A program made the translations under genes and the position numbers. From Paenalcaligenes faecalis (lineage in GTDB: Bacteria > Pseudomonadota > Gammaproteobacteria > Burkholderiales > Burkholderiaceae_B), in assembly GCF_027557445.1 (NCBI RefSeq), contig NZ_CP106841.1, positions 1 to 64,000 of the forward strand: a stretch of 64,000 nucleotides of DNA, read 5' to 3'. The notes beneath the pieces are model-generated. The model saw only the letters and a program-made list of their open reading frames with translations, was not told where the DNA came from and did no database searches. Positions 20,249-30,444 of the stretch are shown here, piece by piece (the stretch's first letter is position 1; every line of letters starts with the position of its first letter).

Positions 20249-20298
20249 AAAAACCACTCAGCCAAGTATAGTAATATACAAGGCTGTGTGGTTTTTTT
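20249..20298 (+). terminator. Terminator after the giant-protein gene
   Basis: A 13-bp stem with one mismatch (AAACCACTCAGCC / GGCTGTGTGGTTT) is followed by a T run. It ends 12 bases before the lapG start codon, so lapG either depends on readthrough or has a promoter upstream of or inside this hairpin. Confidence 0.85.
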
Positions 20299-20309
20299 AA
20301 CTTTTTTCT

Positions 20310-20978
20310 ATGCAACTATTTAAACGCCCAATCTTCAAAACGATGGCAGCTCTACTGCTGCTCATCGCTTTTTTGATTGTGCCTTTAGCCAGTGCATTAG
20401 ATCTTAACGAACAACAAATCAAACAAACTGCCCAGCGTAAATACGGCGCAAAAGGCGTGCAAAATGTAGAGGCTTGGCTCAACACAATGGCCACGCTGCA
20501 GGGTGCGCCCGAACAACAGCTTTTACGAGAAATCAACAATTTTTGGAACAAGGTCGCATTAGCGGGCGAGGACATCAATATCTGGGGGGCAGAGGACTAC
20601 TGGGCTACGCCCTTAGAAACCTTAGGCAGGGCCGCTGCAGATTGTGAAGACTATGTGATTGGCAAGTATTTTTCTTTGATCCATTTAGGTGTGCCTGCTG
20701 ATAAGTTGCGTTTTATTTATGTTCGAGCCCGTGTGGGTGGGGCAAGTATTGCCCACATGGTATTGGGGTATTATGCATCGCCTAATGCGGAACCCCTGTT
20801 GCTGGATAATTTAACAGGAATTATCCGTCCAGCTAGCCAGCGTCCTGATTTAACTCCCGTTTTTAGTTTTAACTCTGAAGGTGTCTACGTCAGTGGTAGC
20901 GCGCCTAGCTCTGTTGATCGCATTAGTCGTTGGCGAGGCCTTTTAGATAAAATGCGCAGTGAGGGCTTTACGCCCTAA
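20310..20978 (+). CDS. lapG: LapG-type periplasmic cysteine protease
   Basis: This 222-aa member of the bacterial transglutaminase-like cysteine proteinase family has an N-terminal signal/anchor (residues 1-29, KR-rich then hydrophobic, ending PLASAL). The catalytic triad is visible as Cys112 in AADCEDYVIGKY, His149 in SIAHMVLGYY and Asp166 in LLLDNL. Asp111 and Glu113 flank the Cys as the calcium-binding residues do in known LapG. The enzyme cuts the N-terminal retention module of LapA-like adhesins and so releases them from the outer membrane. It lies between its presumed substrate and lapD. There is no clear Shine-Dalgarno at 20310; an ATG at 20343 is possible but would lose the charged n-region of the signal. 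Confidence 0.93.
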   Translation: MQLFKRPIFKTMAALLLLIAFLIVPLASALDLNEQQIKQTAQRKYGAKGVQNVEAWLNTMATLQGAPEQQLLREINNFWNKVALAGEDINIWGAEDYWATPLETLGRAAADCEDYVIGKYFSLIHLGVPADKLRFIYVRARVGGASIAHMVLGYYASPNAEPLLLDNLTGIIRPASQRPDLTPVFSFNSEGVYVSGSAPSSVDRISRWRGLLDKMRSEGFTP

Positions 20979-20997
20979 ACCATAAGGTCATAAAACC

Positions 20998-22959
20998 ATG
21001 TCATTATTAAAGCAGCTACTTCTTAGTGTCAGTCTGGCTATTTTGATTATTTTAGGCGGAACGCTTTGGCTGAGTGTAGACTCTGCGCGTAGTTATTTAA
21101 ATACTCAGCTACAAGCCCAGACTGACTCCGCAGCGACGTCATTGGCACTTACCTTGTCTCAGCCTTCTAATCAGGACCCGGTGACACAAGAGTTAATTAT
21201 TATGGCTCAGTTTGATTCGGGGCAGTTTAGCCGGATTGCGCTACATGATCCCGCAGGGGTCTCATTACTCAATCGTCAGACAGAGGGCGGCTCTAAGGGG
21301 GATGCTCCCCAGTGGTTCACTCGCCTGTTGCCCGTACTGGTTGCCGAGAGTGCCGCTCAGGTCAGTGATGGCTGGCGTCAGGTTGGGCAGGTGTACTTGC
21401 AGGCCGATGCGACTTATGCTCGTGATACGTTATGGCATAGTTTTACCCGTTTGGTGGCCTGGGTGTTAGGGGCCGGAGTGGTTTGGGCGGTGTTTGTTTT
21501 GTTTTTGATACGTTGGCTACGTCGAATGTTACATGATGATGTGACCTTGCAGCTCAAAGCCTTAACCCACCATGACCCCAGCTCAGTACAGTCAACTCAT
21601 AAGTCGCATAAAAAATCCACCTTTTCTGAGCTATCCGAAGTCACGCAGGCCATCGCGTCTGCTCGAGAAAGTATATTACTCACAACCGAAGAGCAGCATG
21701 CCAAAATTGAGTCTTTAGAAATTGAGTTGAATCAAGATGCTGTCACTGGTTTGGTTAATCGTAAATACTTTGTCAACGAGCTACGAAGACAGTTGGAAAA
21801 CGCCCAATCTAAGGGAGGCTGGCTGTTTTTGTTTAGACAGCGTGATTTAGCTGAAATTAACCGTATTATGGCCAGATCGAATGTAGATGAGTGGTTGCGT
21901 AGTCTCAGTGAGCAGCTACAGGTCGTATTGCAGCGTTATGGCTCAGAGCCAAGTCAGTTTACCTTAGCTCGTTTAAATGGATCTGATTTTGTGATCTTGG
22001 GTACGGATGTTGAGGCTGCAGTTATGCAGCAACTCGTCAAAGAGGTCCAGACTATTTTACGTCAGCAGCGGATTCAATTCTCTAATGGTGCCTTTTGCCG
22101 TTGGGCGATGGCGCAAACCGACTTTAAGTCCGGTCAGTTTTTAGCTCATGTGTTAGGTCGATTGGATCAGGCGTTGATGCGTGCCGAAAGTGCAGGGCAT
22201 AACTTGGTCGAACAGTTAACGAGTGATCAGGTTGCCGACAGTGCAGATCAACCTAAAGGGGGAGAGACACAATGGCGGGCAATTATTCAAGAGGGGCTAA
22301 TCCATAATCGGTTTAGCTTGCACTTGCAGACAACGGCGTTTAAACAGCAGCTGTGGCACGAGGCGACGTTGCAGTTACAGTCTACTCCTACACAAAACGA
22401 TCTGCTGTTAGGCTATCAGTTTATGCCGGTGGCAACACGATTGGGTTTATCTGGTGTCTGTGACCTAAGAGCATTCGAGCTTGCTTTAGACTGGTTGGCG
22501 AAGCATCCTTCTGAGCGTTTGATTATGCGTGTTTCGCTCTCTTCCATTACTCAGGATAGTTTTAGCGAGCAAGTCGCAAAACAGTTTGCTATAGCTGGTC
22601 TAGAAAACACACGACGACTATATATAGAGTTAGACGCGTACTCATTAGTTAGTGAGCCGGTAGCCGTATCATCCTTTGGGGTGATGCTAAATGAATATCA
22701 CGTTAAATTAGGTGTGCGTAGGGCGCTCAGTTTGCCCCGTGTACTTCTGGATTTAACTATATATAAAGCCGCTTATTTACGCACACAGGTTTCAGAGTTA
22801 CTTGAAATCACGCAAAAAACAGGTGGTAATATTATGCTCCGAAGCGCTTTAGATATCGCCAAACAGGCGGGGGTTACTTTTGTGCTACTGGGTAATAGCG
22901 CCGAACTTTCAGCAACTACACGTCAAATGTTGCAGGAATACGGCATAGGTGCAGAATAA
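20998..22959 (+). CDS. lapD: LapD-type inner-membrane c-di-GMP receptor
   Basis: This 653-aa protein has TM1 (about 5-25), a periplasmic LapD/MoxY-type domain with the conserved Trp106 in APQWF, and TM2 (about 150-172). A HAMP-like segment, a GGDEF domain degenerated to NGSDF near residue 328, and an EAL-like domain follow. The EAL signature reads HEATL near 454, and other metal ligands are lost (MRVSLSSIT where VNLS is expected, and no DDFG). It should therefore bind c-di-GMP rather than make or cut it. Bound LapD sequesters LapG and keeps the adhesin on the surface. It is 19 bases from lapG with AAGG upstream, so the two are probably co-transcribed. Confidence 0.93.
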   Translation: MSLLKQLLLSVSLAILIILGGTLWLSVDSARSYLNTQLQAQTDSAATSLALTLSQPSNQDPVTQELIIMAQFDSGQFSRIALHDPAGVSLLNRQTEGGSKGDAPQWFTRLLPVLVAESAAQVSDGWRQVGQVYLQADATYARDTLWHSFTRLVAWVLGAGVVWAVFVLFLIRWLRRMLHDDVTLQLKALTHHDPSSVQSTHKSHKKSTFSELSEVTQAIASARESILLTTEEQHAKIESLEIELNQDAVTGLVNRKYFVNELRRQLENAQSKGGWLFLFRQRDLAEINRIMARSNVDEWLRSLSEQLQVVLQRYGSEPSQFTLARLNGSDFVILGTDVEAAVMQQLVKEVQTILRQQRIQFSNGAFCRWAMAQTDFKSGQFLAHVLGRLDQALMRAESAGHNLVEQLTSDQVADSADQPKGGETQWRAIIQEGLIHNRFSLHLQTTAFKQQLWHEATLQLQSTPTQNDLLLGYQFMPVATRLGLSGVCDLRAFELALDWLAKHPSERLIMRVSLSSITQDSFSEQVAKQFAIAGLENTRRLYIELDAYSLVSEPVAVSSFGVMLNEYHVKLGVRRALSLPRVLLDLTIYKAAYLRTQVSELLEITQKTGGNIMLRSALDIAKQAGVTFVLLGNSAELSATTRQMLQEYGIGAE

Positions 22960-22971
22960 GTGTTTTTGAGC

Positions 22972-22999
22972 TTGCTTAATCTATTTAATTTGCTAAAAT
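22972..22999 (+). promoter_or_regulatory. Probable sigma70 promoter of the spc operon
   Basis: TTGCTT (22972-22977) and TAAAAT (22994-22999) are separated by 16 bases, just after the lapD stop. This leaves a leader of roughly 215 bases before rplN, in which I recognise no named element. Confidence 0.55.
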
Positions 23000-23220
23000 A
23001 GGTGGCTTACTTGATTTAAAAATAGTTTTTACTAGACAAACAAGTAAATTAAAACACACGTTTTGTTTCTCGCAAGATTTCAACCCAGGGTTCGGCGCAA
23101 GGCTACTACAACTAATTGGTGTGGTTACAACGTCGAATCTGACGGGACCAAAACTGGTTGCGTTGCTTGGTAGATATATGTCGTACCAGGTTGTGCAGTT
23201 AAGTTGGAACAGGAAAAATC

Positions 23221-23589
23221 ATGATTCAAATGCAGACCACGCTGGATGTGGCCGATAACACTGGTGCGCGCTCCGTAATGTGCATCAAGGTGTTAGGTGG
23301 CTCCAAGCGCCGTTATGCCGCTATCGGTGACATTATTAAAGTCACTGTTAAAGAAGCGGCCCCGCGCGGACGCGTCAAAAAGGGCGAAATTTACAACGCT
23401 GTGGTAGTTCGTACTGCCAAAGGTGTTCGCCGTAAAGACGGTTCGTTGATTAAATTTGGTGGCAATGCTGCCGTTTTGCTTAATGCAAAACTCGAACCCA
23501 TCGGCACTCGTATCTTCGGACCGGTTACGCGCGAATTGCGTACCGAAAAGTTCATGAAGATCGTGTCGTTGGCACCCGAAGTACTATAA
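23221..23589 (+). CDS. rplN: 50S ribosomal protein L14
   Basis: This is a full-length, 122-aa L14. It starts [17 protein letters not shown] and contains [13 protein letters not shown] and [17 protein letters not shown]14 binds 23S rRNA at the subunit interface. It is the first gene of the spc cluster here. The usual upstream neighbour rpsQ is not in the window, because lapD and an intergenic promoter region come first. It is followed 12 bases later by rplX, with the SD AAGGAG overlapping its stop. Confidence 0.99.
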   Translation: MIQMQTTLDVADNTGARSVMCIKVLGGSKRRYAAIGDIIKVTVKEAAPRGRVKKGEIYNAVVVRTAKGVRRKDGSLIKFGGNAAVLLNAKLEPIGTRIFGPVTRELRTEKFMKIVSLAPEVL

Positions 23590-23601
23590 GGAGCCTGGGA
23601 T

Positions 23602-23919
23602 ATGCAAAAAATCCGTAAAGGCGACGAAGTCATTGTACTTACCGGTCGCGACAAACGTCGACGTGGCACCGTGTTAAATGTTAATGGCGACCTAGTTGTG
23701 GTCGAAGGCATTAATGTTGCTAAAAAACACGTTCGTCCAAACCCTATGGCTGGCGTACAAGGTGGCATCGTAGATAAAACCATGCCTATTCACATCTCTA
23801 ACATTGCTTTAGTTAACCCCGAAACCAATAAAGCTGAACGCGTTGGTTTTGATGTTGTTGACGGCCGCAAAGTGCGTGTATATCGCTCCAACGGTAAAGT
23901 CGTTGGCGCTAAGGCATAA
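23602..23919 (+). CDS. rplX: 50S ribosomal protein L24
   Basis: This is a 105-aa L24 with the KOW motif at its N-terminus ([23 protein letters not shown], then [12 protein letters not shown]). L24 is an assembly-initiating protein for the large subunit. It has normal length and spacing, 11 bases before rplE. Confidence 0.99.
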   Translation: MQKIRKGDEVIVLTGRDKRRRGTVLNVNGDLVVVEGINVAKKHVRPNPMAGVQGGIVDKTMPIHISNIALVNPETNKAERVGFDVVDGRKVRVYRSNGKVVGAKA

Positions 23920-23930
23920 GGGACGACATC

Positions 23931-24470
23931 ATGGCACGTTTACAAAAATTCTACCGTGATAACGTAGTAGCTGACTTACAAAAAGAGTTCAACTACGAAA
24001 GCATCATGCAGGTACCTCGCATCACCAAAATCACCCTAAACATGGGTGTGTCTGAGGCCGTAGCCGATCGTAAAGCGATCGAACACGCCACCGAAGACAT
24101 GGCAAAGATTGCAGGTCAAAAACCGATCATCACTAAAACTCGCAAAGCTATTGCTGGTTTTAAAATCCGCGAAGATTACCCAATTGGCTGTAAAGTCACA
24201 TTGCGTGGTCGCCGTATGTACGAATTCCTAGATCGCTTGATCGCTGTGGCTCTACCACGCGTTCGCGACTTCCGTGGTATTCCTGCACGTGCATTTGATG
24301 GCCGCGGTAACTTCAACTTAGGGGTAAAAGAGCAAATCATTTTCCCTGAAATTGAATACGATAAAATTGACGCAGTTCGTGGTTTGAACATCAGTATTAC
24401 CACTACTGCCAAGACCGACGAAGAAGCCAAAGCGCTACTAACCGCTTTCAGCTTCCCGTTCCGTAACTAA
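23931..24470 (+). CDS. rplE: 50S ribosomal protein L5
   Basis: This is a 179-aa L5 with family motifs [32 protein letters not shown] and [17 protein letters not shown]5 joins the 5S rRNA to the central protuberance. It sits in the standard order between rplX and rpsN. Confidence 0.99.
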   Translation: MARLQKFYRDNVVADLQKEFNYESIMQVPRITKITLNMGVSEAVADRKAIEHATEDMAKIAGQKPIITKTRKAIAGFKIREDYPIGCKVTLRGRRMYEFLDRLIAVALPRVRDFRGIPARAFDGRGNFNLGVKEQIIFPEIEYDKIDAVRGLNISITTTAKTDEEAKALLTAFSFPFRN

Positions 24471-24481
24471 GGGGCGATGAC

Positions 24482-24787
24482 GTGGCAAAACTATCACTCA
24501 TCAATCGCGATCTAAAACGCGCAAAACTGGTTGAAAAATACTCCGCTAAGCGCGCTGCGCTAAAAGCGATTATCGACGATCAGTCTAAGTCCGACGAAGA
24601 ACGTTATCAGGCACGCTTGGATCTACAACAACTTCCTCGCAATGCCAACCCAACACGTTTGCGTAATCGCTGCGTTGTGACTGGGCGTTCTCGCGGTGTT
24701 TACAAACAATTCGGTTTAACTCGTCATAAGATCCGTGAAATGGCCCTAAGTGGCGAAATTCCCGGTATGACCAAGGCTAGCTGGTAG
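24482..24787 (+). CDS. rpsN: 30S ribosomal protein S14
   Basis: This is a 101-aa S14 of the long, zinc-free type: there is no CxxC pair, and it has [16 protein letters not shown] and [12 protein letters not shown]. It starts at GTG (24482), the reading that gives the usual MAKLS N-terminus, with AGGGGCGA upstream. It belongs to the 30S head. Confidence 0.98.
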   Translation: MAKLSLINRDLKRAKLVEKYSAKRAALKAIIDDQSKSDEERYQARLDLQQLPRNANPTRLRNRCVVTGRSRGVYKQFGLTRHKIREMALSGEIPGMTKASW

Positions 24788-24797
24788 GAGAAATCAC

Positions 24798-25190
24798 ATG
24801 AGCATGAGCGATCCAATCGCCGACATGTTGACCCGCGTTCGTAACGCACAAATGGTCAGCAAAAAGTCGGTATCCATGCCCTCCTCGAAGCTTAAAGCTG
24901 CTATTGCAGCTGTGCTAAAAGACGAAGGCTATATCGAAGAATTCCAAGTTTCTGGCGATAAAAAACCAGTATTGGAAATCACCCTAAAATATTACGCTGG
25001 ACAACCCGTAATCGAGCGCATCGATCGCGTGTCGCGTCCTGGTCTACGCATCTACAAAGGCAGCAACAGCATTCCTCAGGTCATGAACGGCCTAGGTGTT
25101 GCGATCGTGTCCACCTCTCATGGTGTTATGACTGATCGCAAAGCACGCGCTACCGGCGTGGGCGGCGAAGTCCTCTGCTACGTGGCATAA
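24798..25190 (+). CDS. rpsH: 30S ribosomal protein S8
   Basis: This is a 130-aa S8 starting [18 protein letters not shown] and ending with [25 protein letters not shown] precedes the ATG. An ATG two codons in is possible, but the longer form is usual in betaproteobacteria. S8 binds 16S rRNA and, in E. coli, represses the spc operon through the rplE region; a matching mRNA structure was not tested here. Confidence 0.98.
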   Translation: MSMSDPIADMLTRVRNAQMVSKKSVSMPSSKLKAAIAAVLKDEGYIEEFQVSGDKKPVLEITLKYYAGQPVIERIDRVSRPGLRIYKGSNSIPQVMNGLGVAIVSTSHGVMTDRKARATGVGGEVLCYVA

Positions 25191-25201
25191 GGAGAAGTAC
25201 A

Positions 25202-25735
25202 ATGTCACGTATTGCTAAATACCCAGTCGCACTGCCTAAAGGCGTAGAAACAACCATCGCAGAAGATCAAATCACTGTTAAAGGCCCTCGTGGTACTTTA
25301 GTTCAGCCTTTGACTGGCGATGTAACTATCGAGCTAGTCGATGGTCAGTTAACTTTTGTTGCTGCCAATGACAGCCGTCATGCTAACGCAATGTCTGGTA
25401 CCGTACGTTCCTTAGTGAACAACATGGTAACTGGCGTAAGCGCTGGTTTCACACGCAAACTATTATTAGTTGGTGTGGGTTTCCGTGCTCAACTCCAAGG
25501 CAGTGCTGTTAAGCTCCAATTAGGTTACTCTCACGACATCGTGCATGAATTGCCCGCTGGTGTAACAGCTGAATGTCCAACCCCAACAGAAATTCTGTTG
25601 ACTGGTGCAGACAAACAGGTTGTTGGTCAGTGTGCTGCTGAAATTCGCGCTTACCGTCGCCCTGAACCCTACAAGGGTAAAGGTGTACGCTACGCCGAAG
25701 AGCATGTAGCCTTGAAAGAAACCAAGAAGAAATAA
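25202..25735 (+). CDS. rplF: 50S ribosomal protein L6
   Basis: This is a 177-aa L6 with [16 protein letters not shown] at the N-terminus and [16 protein letters not shown] near the C-terminus, the latter being the L6 signature. It is near the factor-binding site of the large subunit. It is 21 bases upstream of rplR. Confidence 0.99.
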   Translation: MSRIAKYPVALPKGVETTIAEDQITVKGPRGTLVQPLTGDVTIELVDGQLTFVAANDSRHANAMSGTVRSLVNNMVTGVSAGFTRKLLLVGVGFRAQLQGSAVKLQLGYSHDIVHELPAGVTAECPTPTEILLTGADKQVVGQCAAEIRAYRRPEPYKGKGVRYAEEHVALKETKKK

Positions 25736-25756
25736 TCGCACAGGCAAGGACGAATT

Positions 25757-26110
25757 ATGGACAAGAAACAATCTCGTTTGCGTCGTGCAGTGGCAACTCG
25801 CAAGAAAATTGCCGAGTTACGCGTACATCGCCTGGCGGTACACCGCACCAATCTGCACATTTACGCCAACATCATCTCTCCCGAAGGCGACCGCATTTTG
25901 GTCAGTGCCTCCTCGGTGGAACCAGAACTACGCAAAGAGTTGGCCAATGGTGGCAACGTTGCGGCAGCTGCAATTATCGGCAAACGTGTTGCCGAGAAAG
26001 CCAAAGCTGCTGGTATCGAAACAGTCGCTTTCGATCGTTCGGGCTTCCGTTATCATGGCCGCGTGAAAGCGTTGGCCGACGCCGCGCGTGAAGCCGGCTT
26101 GAAATTCTAA
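25757..26110 (+). CDS. rplR: 50S ribosomal protein L18
   Basis: This is a 117-aa L18 with basic N-terminus [33 protein letters not shown] and [20 protein letters not shown]. It binds 5S rRNA together with L5. It has normal length and position. Confidence 0.99.
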   Translation: MDKKQSRLRRAVATRKKIAELRVHRLAVHRTNLHIYANIISPEGDRILVSASSVEPELRKELANGGNVAAAAIIGKRVAEKAKAAGIETVAFDRSGFRYHGRVKALADAAREAGLKF

Positions 26111-26121
26111 GGAATTGTCAA

Positions 26122-26643
26122 ATGGCTAAAGCACAAGGCAGACAAAATGCCGATCAGGAACGCGACGACGGCCTGCGTGAAAAAATGATCGCGGTTAACC
26201 GCGTCAGTAAAGTCGTCAAGGGTGGTCGCACCATGAGCTTCGCTGCACTAGCAGTAGTAGGCGATGGTGATGGCCGTATCGGGATGGGCAAAGGTAAAGC
26301 CCGTGAAGTACCCGTTGCTGTACAAAAAGCCATGGAACAGGCCCGTCGTGGTTTATTCCAAGTGGCTCTTAAAGACGGTACACTACATCACTCCGTAGTT
26401 GGTAAGCACGGTGCCTCCACTGTTCTTATCTCTCCAGCCGCAGAAGGTACTGGTGTGATCGCCGGTGGTCCAATGCGTGCTATCTTCGAAGTAATGGGTA
26501 TACGTAACGTCGTAGCTAAGAGCCTAGGTTCCAGCAACCCGTACAACATGGTTCGTGCAACGCTAAACGGCTTGCGCGCTTGCTCCACACCGGCTGAGAT
26601 TGCTGCTAAACGTGGCAAAACAGTTGAAGAGATTCTGGGGTAA
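26122..26643 (+). CDS. rpsE: 30S ribosomal protein S5
   Basis: This is a 173-aa S5 with [19 protein letters not shown] and [18 protein letters not shown], the S5 double-stranded RNA-binding motif. S5 works with S4 in decoding accuracy. Only 3 bases separate its stop from the rpmD start. Confidence 0.99.
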   Translation: MAKAQGRQNADQERDDGLREKMIAVNRVSKVVKGGRTMSFAALAVVGDGDGRIGMGKGKAREVPVAVQKAMEQARRGLFQVALKDGTLHHSVVGKHGASTVLISPAAEGTGVIAGGPMRAIFEVMGIRNVVAKSLGSSNPYNMVRATLNGLRACSTPAEIAAKRGKTVEEILG

Positions 26644-26646
26644 ATC

Positions 26647-26832
26647 ATGGCACAGAAGCAAATCAAGGTTACACTCGTGCGCTCTGTTATCGGTACTAAG
26701 CAAGACCACCGCGACACCGTTCGTGGTCTAGGTCTACGCCGTGTTAACAGCAGCCGCGTTCTGGTTGACACTCCCGAAGTTCGTGGCATGATCCGTAAAG
26801 TGGATTACTTAGTCACTGTTTCGGAAGCCTAA
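26647..26832 (+). CDS. rpmD: 50S ribosomal protein L30
   Basis: This is a 61-aa L30 with [19 protein letters not shown], then [20 protein letters not shown]. It has the usual short bacterial length and lies between rpsE and rplO as expected. Confidence 0.98.
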   Translation: MAQKQIKVTLVRSVIGTKQDHRDTVRGLGLRRVNSSRVLVDTPEVRGMIRKVDYLVTVSEA

Positions 26833-26842
26833 AGGAATCGGC

Positions 26843-27286
26843 ATGTCGCAAATGCAATTAAACACATTAAAACCTGCTGATGGCGCTAAACACGCTGCCC
26901 GCCGCGTTGGTCGCGGCCCAGGCTCCGGTTTCGGTAAAACAGCAGGTCGTGGTCACAAAGGTCAGAAATCTCGTTCTGGCGGTTACCACAAAGTTGGCTT
27001 TGAAGGCGGTCAAATGCCTTTGCAGCGTCGTCTACCGAAGCGCGGTTTTACTGCTCCTGGTGGTCACTTGCACGCAGAGATCCGTTTGTCTGATCTACAA
27101 CGCTTGGACGTTGAGGAAATCGACATTCAGGTATTAAAGCAAGCTGGCGTAGTTGGTCAGCTCGTGCGTTACGCTAAAGTCATCAAATCCGGCGAGCTGT
27201 CCCGCAAAGTCGTATTGAAAGGCTTGCGTGCAACAGCTGGTGCCCGTGCTGCTATTGAAGCCGCTGGCGGGTCTTTGGCTGAATAA
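26843..27286 (+). CDS. rplO: 50S ribosomal protein L15
   Basis: This is a 147-aa L15 with the Gly/Lys-rich N-terminal extension ([20 protein letters not shown], then [18 protein letters not shown]). It is a late-assembly protein of the large subunit and lies directly upstream of secY, as in most bacteria. Confidence 0.99.
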   Translation: MSQMQLNTLKPADGAKHAARRVGRGPGSGFGKTAGRGHKGQKSRSGGYHKVGFEGGQMPLQRRLPKRGFTAPGGHLHAEIRLSDLQRLDVEEIDIQVLKQAGVVGQLVRYAKVIKSGELSRKVVLKGLRATAGARAAIEAAGGSLAE

Positions 27287-27297
27287 AAGGGGTCACG

Positions 27298-28623
27298 GTG
27301 GCTAAAGCACAGGCAAAGGGTAAGTCAGGTTCCGGTTACGCCGATTTAAAACGGCGTATTGTATTCCTGTTGCTCGCGCTGGTTGTTTACCGCTTGGGTA
27401 CACATATTCCTGTACCAGGGATCAATCCAGACGCACTATCTGAACTGTTCCAACAAAACCAAAGTGGTATTTTGGGTTTGTTCAATATGTTCTCTGGTGG
27501 TGCGTTGCAGCGTTTCTCAGTGTTCGCACTGGGGATCATGCCCTACATTTCTGCATCAATTATCATGCAGCTTATGTCGGTGGTTGTGCCTACGCTCGAG
27601 GCAATCAAGAAAGAAGGTGAAGCGGGTCGTCGTAAGATCACCCAATACACTCGTTATGGCACTGTATTTCTTGCACTTTTCCAAGCAATTGGTATCTCTG
27701 TTGCATTGGAATCACAACCCGGTCTAGTCATAGATGCAGGGATGTTATTCCGCTTTACTACGGTCGTCACATTAGTTACAGGTACAATGTTCTTAATGTG
27801 GCTAGGTGAACAAATCACCGAGCGTGGTATTGGTAACGGTATTTCTATTATCATTTTTGCTGGTATTGTTGCAGGACTACCAGGCGCTTTAGGCGGTCTG
27901 TTAGACTTAGTGCGCACTGACGCAATGTCCATTATTTCGGCATTGTTTATCATTGCACTAGTAATCGCTGTAACGTACTTTGTTGTATTTGTCGAGCGTG
28001 GTCAACGTCGTATCACGGTCAACTACGCGAAACGTCAGGTAGGTAACCGTATCTATGGCGGACAAAGCTCGCACTTGCCGCTGAAGTTGAATATGGCTGG
28101 GGTAATCCCTCCTATTTTTGCATCGTCAATTATTCTACTTCCAGCTACAATTGCCAGTTGGTTCTCCACTACACCGGGTCTGGGCTGGTTACGTGATTTG
28201 GAAGCTGCGCTTTCACCTCGTCAGCCTTTGTACATCACGCTACTTTCAGCTTTGATTATATTGTTCTGTTTTTTCTATACGGCGTTGGTTTTCAATAGCC
28301 GCGAGACAGCAGACAATTTGAAAAAAAGCGGTGCATTTGTACCTGGTATACGTCCCGGAGAACAAACAGCTCGCTATATTGATCGCATCTTGTCCCGCTT
28401 AACTTTGGCAGGCTCGATTTATATCACTATAGTTTGTTTGGTTCCGGAGTTTCTGCAGATGCGCTGGAATGTACCGTTCTATTTTGGTGGTACATCCTTG
28501 CTAATTATTGTTGTAGTTACTATGGACTTCATGTCACAGGCGCAAGCCTACGTGATGTCTCAACAATATGACTCGTTGCTCAAAAAGGCTAACTTTAAAG
28601 GCACGGGTTTGCCTATGCGATAG
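27298..28623 (+). CDS. secY: Preprotein translocase subunit SecY
   Basis: This is a 441-aa SecY channel with ten membrane segments. It starts at GTG (27298) with AAAAGGGG upstream. Family motifs include [14 protein letters not shown], KREVGxR-type [11 protein letters not shown] and [15 protein letters not shown]. It forms the inner-membrane Sec pore with SecE/SecG and carries the signal-peptide exports in this window, such as the hydrolase, protease, LapG and DctP. Length is normal. Confidence 0.99.
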   Translation: MAKAQAKGKSGSGYADLKRRIVFLLLALVVYRLGTHIPVPGINPDALSELFQQNQSGILGLFNMFSGGALQRFSVFALGIMPYISASIIMQLMSVVVPTLEAIKKEGEAGRRKITQYTRYGTVFLALFQAIGISVALESQPGLVIDAGMLFRFTTVVTLVTGTMFLMWLGEQITERGIGNGISIIIFAGIVAGLPGALGGLLDLVRTDAMSIISALFIIALVIAVTYFVVFVERGQRRITVNYAKRQVGNRIYGGQSSHLPLKLNMAGVIPPIFASSIILLPATIASWFSTTPGLGWLRDLEAALSPRQPLYITLLSALIILFCFFYTALVFNSRETADNLKKSGAFVPGIRPGEQTARYIDRILSRLTLAGSIYITIVCLVPEFLQMRWNVPFYFGGTSLLIIVVVTMDFMSQAQAYVMSQQYDSLLKKANFKGTGLPMR

Positions 28624-28629
28624 AAGAAA

Positions 28630-28848
28630 ATGGCAAAGGACGACGTTATACAAATGCAAGGTGAGGTCGTAGAAAACCTCCCTAACGCAACTTTTCGTAT
28701 CAAGCTAGAAAATGGCCATATGGTGTTGGGCTACGTTTCGGGCAAGATGCGTATGCATTACATCCGGATTCTGCCGGGCGACAAGGTCACAGTGGAGCTC
28801 ACGCCCTATGATCTTAGCCGAGCCAGAATTGTATTCCGCTCTAAATAA
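28630..28848 (+). CDS. infA: Translation initiation factor IF-1
   Basis: This is a 72-aa OB-fold protein reading [20 protein letters not shown] and ending [13 protein letters not shown], typical of IF-1. It occupies the ribosomal A site during initiation. It begins 6 bases after secY and precedes rpmJ, the standard betaproteobacterial order. Confidence 0.99.
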   Translation: MAKDDVIQMQGEVVENLPNATFRIKLENGHMVLGYVSGKMRMHYIRILPGDKVTVELTPYDLSRARIVFRSK

Positions 28849-28882
28849 GCAGCGGCCGGTTTAAGAAAACTAGGAGTCAACC

Positions 28883-28996
28883 ATGAAGGTAATGGCATCA
28901 GTTAAGCGGATTTGCCGCAACTGCAAAATCATTAAACGTCATGGCGTGGTACGTGTAATCTGCACTGATCCCCGTCACAAGCAGCGTCAAGGCTGA
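28883..28996 (+). CDS. rpmJ: 50S ribosomal protein L36
   Basis: This 37-aa ORF reads [19 protein letters not shown] and ends [13 protein letters not shown]. It retains the zinc ligands Cys-x-x-Cys...Cys...His of the zinc-binding L36 type. TAGGAG lies upstream of the ATG. It sits between infA and rpsM. Confidence 0.97.
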   Translation: MKVMASVKRICRNCKIIKRHGVVRVICTDPRHKQRQG

Positions 28997-29032
28997 TACG
29001 CCGAAACGCAACCGATTTAACAAGGAACTACC

Positions 29033-29398
29033 ATGGCCCGTATTGCTGGCATTAATATTCCGCCGCATCAACACGCCGAAATCGGTCTAACCGCGATTTT
29101 CGGTATCGGTCGTACTCGCGCGCGTCAGATTTGTGACGCAGCGAGCATTGAATACTCCAAAAAGATCAAAGATCTTACCGACGCCGAACTAGAAGTAATT
29201 CGCGAACAGATTTCGGAGTTCAACGTTGAAGGCGATTTACGTCGTGAAGTCCAACTGTCAATCAAACGTTTGATCGACATGGGCTGTTATCGTGGGATGC
29301 GCCACCGTCGAGGACTGCCTGTGCGCGGTCAGCGTACACGCACCAACGCACGTACCCGTAAGGGACCACGTCGTGCAGCGCAATCTCTGAAGAAATAA
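29033..29398 (+). CDS. rpsM: 30S ribosomal protein S13
   Basis: This is a 121-aa S13 starting [19 protein letters not shown], with [11 protein letters not shown] and the basic C-terminal tail [20 protein letters not shown]. It contacts the P-site tRNA and the bridge to the large subunit. It is the first gene of the alpha-operon part. Confidence 0.99.
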   Translation: MARIAGINIPPHQHAEIGLTAIFGIGRTRARQICDAASIEYSKKIKDLTDAELEVIREQISEFNVEGDLRREVQLSIKRLIDMGCYRGMRHRRGLPVRGQRTRTNARTRKGPRRAAQSLKK

Positions 29399-29412
29399 TC
29401 GAGGAATAGAAG

Positions 29413-29808
29413 ATGGCTAAAGCTTCTGGCGCATCGCGCGCTCGTAAGAGAATCAGAAAGAGCGTCTCCGACGGCATTGCGCACGTTCAGGCGACCTTTA
29501 ACAACACAATCATCACTATCACCGATCGTCAGGGCAATACATTGTCTTGGGCGACATCGGGTGGCGCAGGCTTTAAAGGCTCGCGTAAATCCACACCGTT
29601 CGCTGCACAGGTAGCCGCCGAAATGGCTGGCCGCACTGCAATGGAATACGGTATTAAAAACTTGGAAGTTCGCATTAAGGGCCCTGGCCCTGGCCGTGAT
29701 TCGTCGGTTCGCGCGTTGAATGCTCTAGGTATTAAAGTTACCAGCATTTCTGATATTACGCCGATCCCGCATAACGGTTGCCGTCCTCCCAAGCGTCGTC
29801 GCATCTAA
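29413..29808 (+). CDS. rpsK: 30S ribosomal protein S11
   Basis: This is a 131-aa S11 with [19 protein letters not shown] and the C-terminal [10 protein letters not shown] signature. It is part of the platform near the mRNA exit. It is followed 11 bases later by the GTG start of rpsD. Confidence 0.99.
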   Translation: MAKASGASRARKRIRKSVSDGIAHVQATFNNTIITITDRQGNTLSWATSGGAGFKGSRKSTPFAAQVAAEMAGRTAMEYGIKNLEVRIKGPGPGRDSSVRALNALGIKVTSISDITPIPHNGCRPPKRRRI

Positions 29809-29819
29809 GGGGAAGATAC

Positions 29820-30443
29820 GTGGCTCGTTATACTGGACCTAAATGTAAACTCTCACGTCGTGAGGGTACAGATCTATTCTTAAAAAGCGCTCGTCGCTCC
29901 TTGGACTCCAAATGTAAATTGGATTCTCGTCCAGGTCAGCACGGTCGTACCTCTGGTTCCCGTACATCTGATTACGGCTTACAGTTGCGCGAAAAGCAAA
30001 AACTAAAGCGTATGTACGGTGTTCTAGAGAAACAATTCCGTCGCTACTTCGTAGAGGCAGATCGTCGCCGTGGTAACACTGGTGAACTTTTGATTCAATT
30101 ACTTGAATCACGCCTAGACAACGTAGTCTACCGCATGGGTTTCGGCTCCACTCGCGCCGAAGCACGTCAGTTGGTAACTCACCGTGCAATCGAAATCAAC
30201 GGTCGTACCGCTGATATCGCTTCCATGGCAGTTAAACCTGGTGACGTTATTACTATTCGTGAAAAAGCTCGTTCACAAACTCGTATTAAAGAGTCTTTAG
30301 AATTAGCTTCTAGCGTTGGTATGCCACAATGGGTAGAAGTCGATGCAAGCAAACTAAGCGGTGTTTTCAAACAAGTTCCTGATCGTGCCGACGTGGCCCG
30401 TGATGTGAATGAGTCGCTAGTTGTTGAATTGTACTCACGCTAA
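29820..30443 (+). CDS. rpsD: 30S ribosomal protein S4
   Basis: The GTG at 29820 is chosen rather than an in-frame ATG inside rpsK. It gives a 207-aa protein beginning [19 protein letters not shown], as S4 does, with AGGGGAAG upstream. The S4 RNA-binding domain ([20 protein letters not shown], then [14 protein letters not shown]) is present. S4 starts small-subunit assembly and in E. coli represses the alpha operon. A terminator-like hairpin follows. Confidence 0.98.
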   Translation: MARYTGPKCKLSRREGTDLFLKSARRSLDSKCKLDSRPGQHGRTSGSRTSDYGLQLREKQKLKRMYGVLEKQFRRYFVEADRRRGNTGELLIQLLESRLDNVVYRMGFGSTRAEARQLVTHRAIEINGRTADIASMAVKPGDVITIREKARSQTRIKESLELASSVGMPQWVEVDASKLSGVFKQVPDRADVARDVNESLVVELYSR

Positions 30444-30444
30444 T

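Noticed and set aside
23000-23220. Riboswitch or ribosomal-protein binding leader before rplN
   Set aside because: The leader is long, but I could not find a structure matching a named element, so only the promoter is reported.
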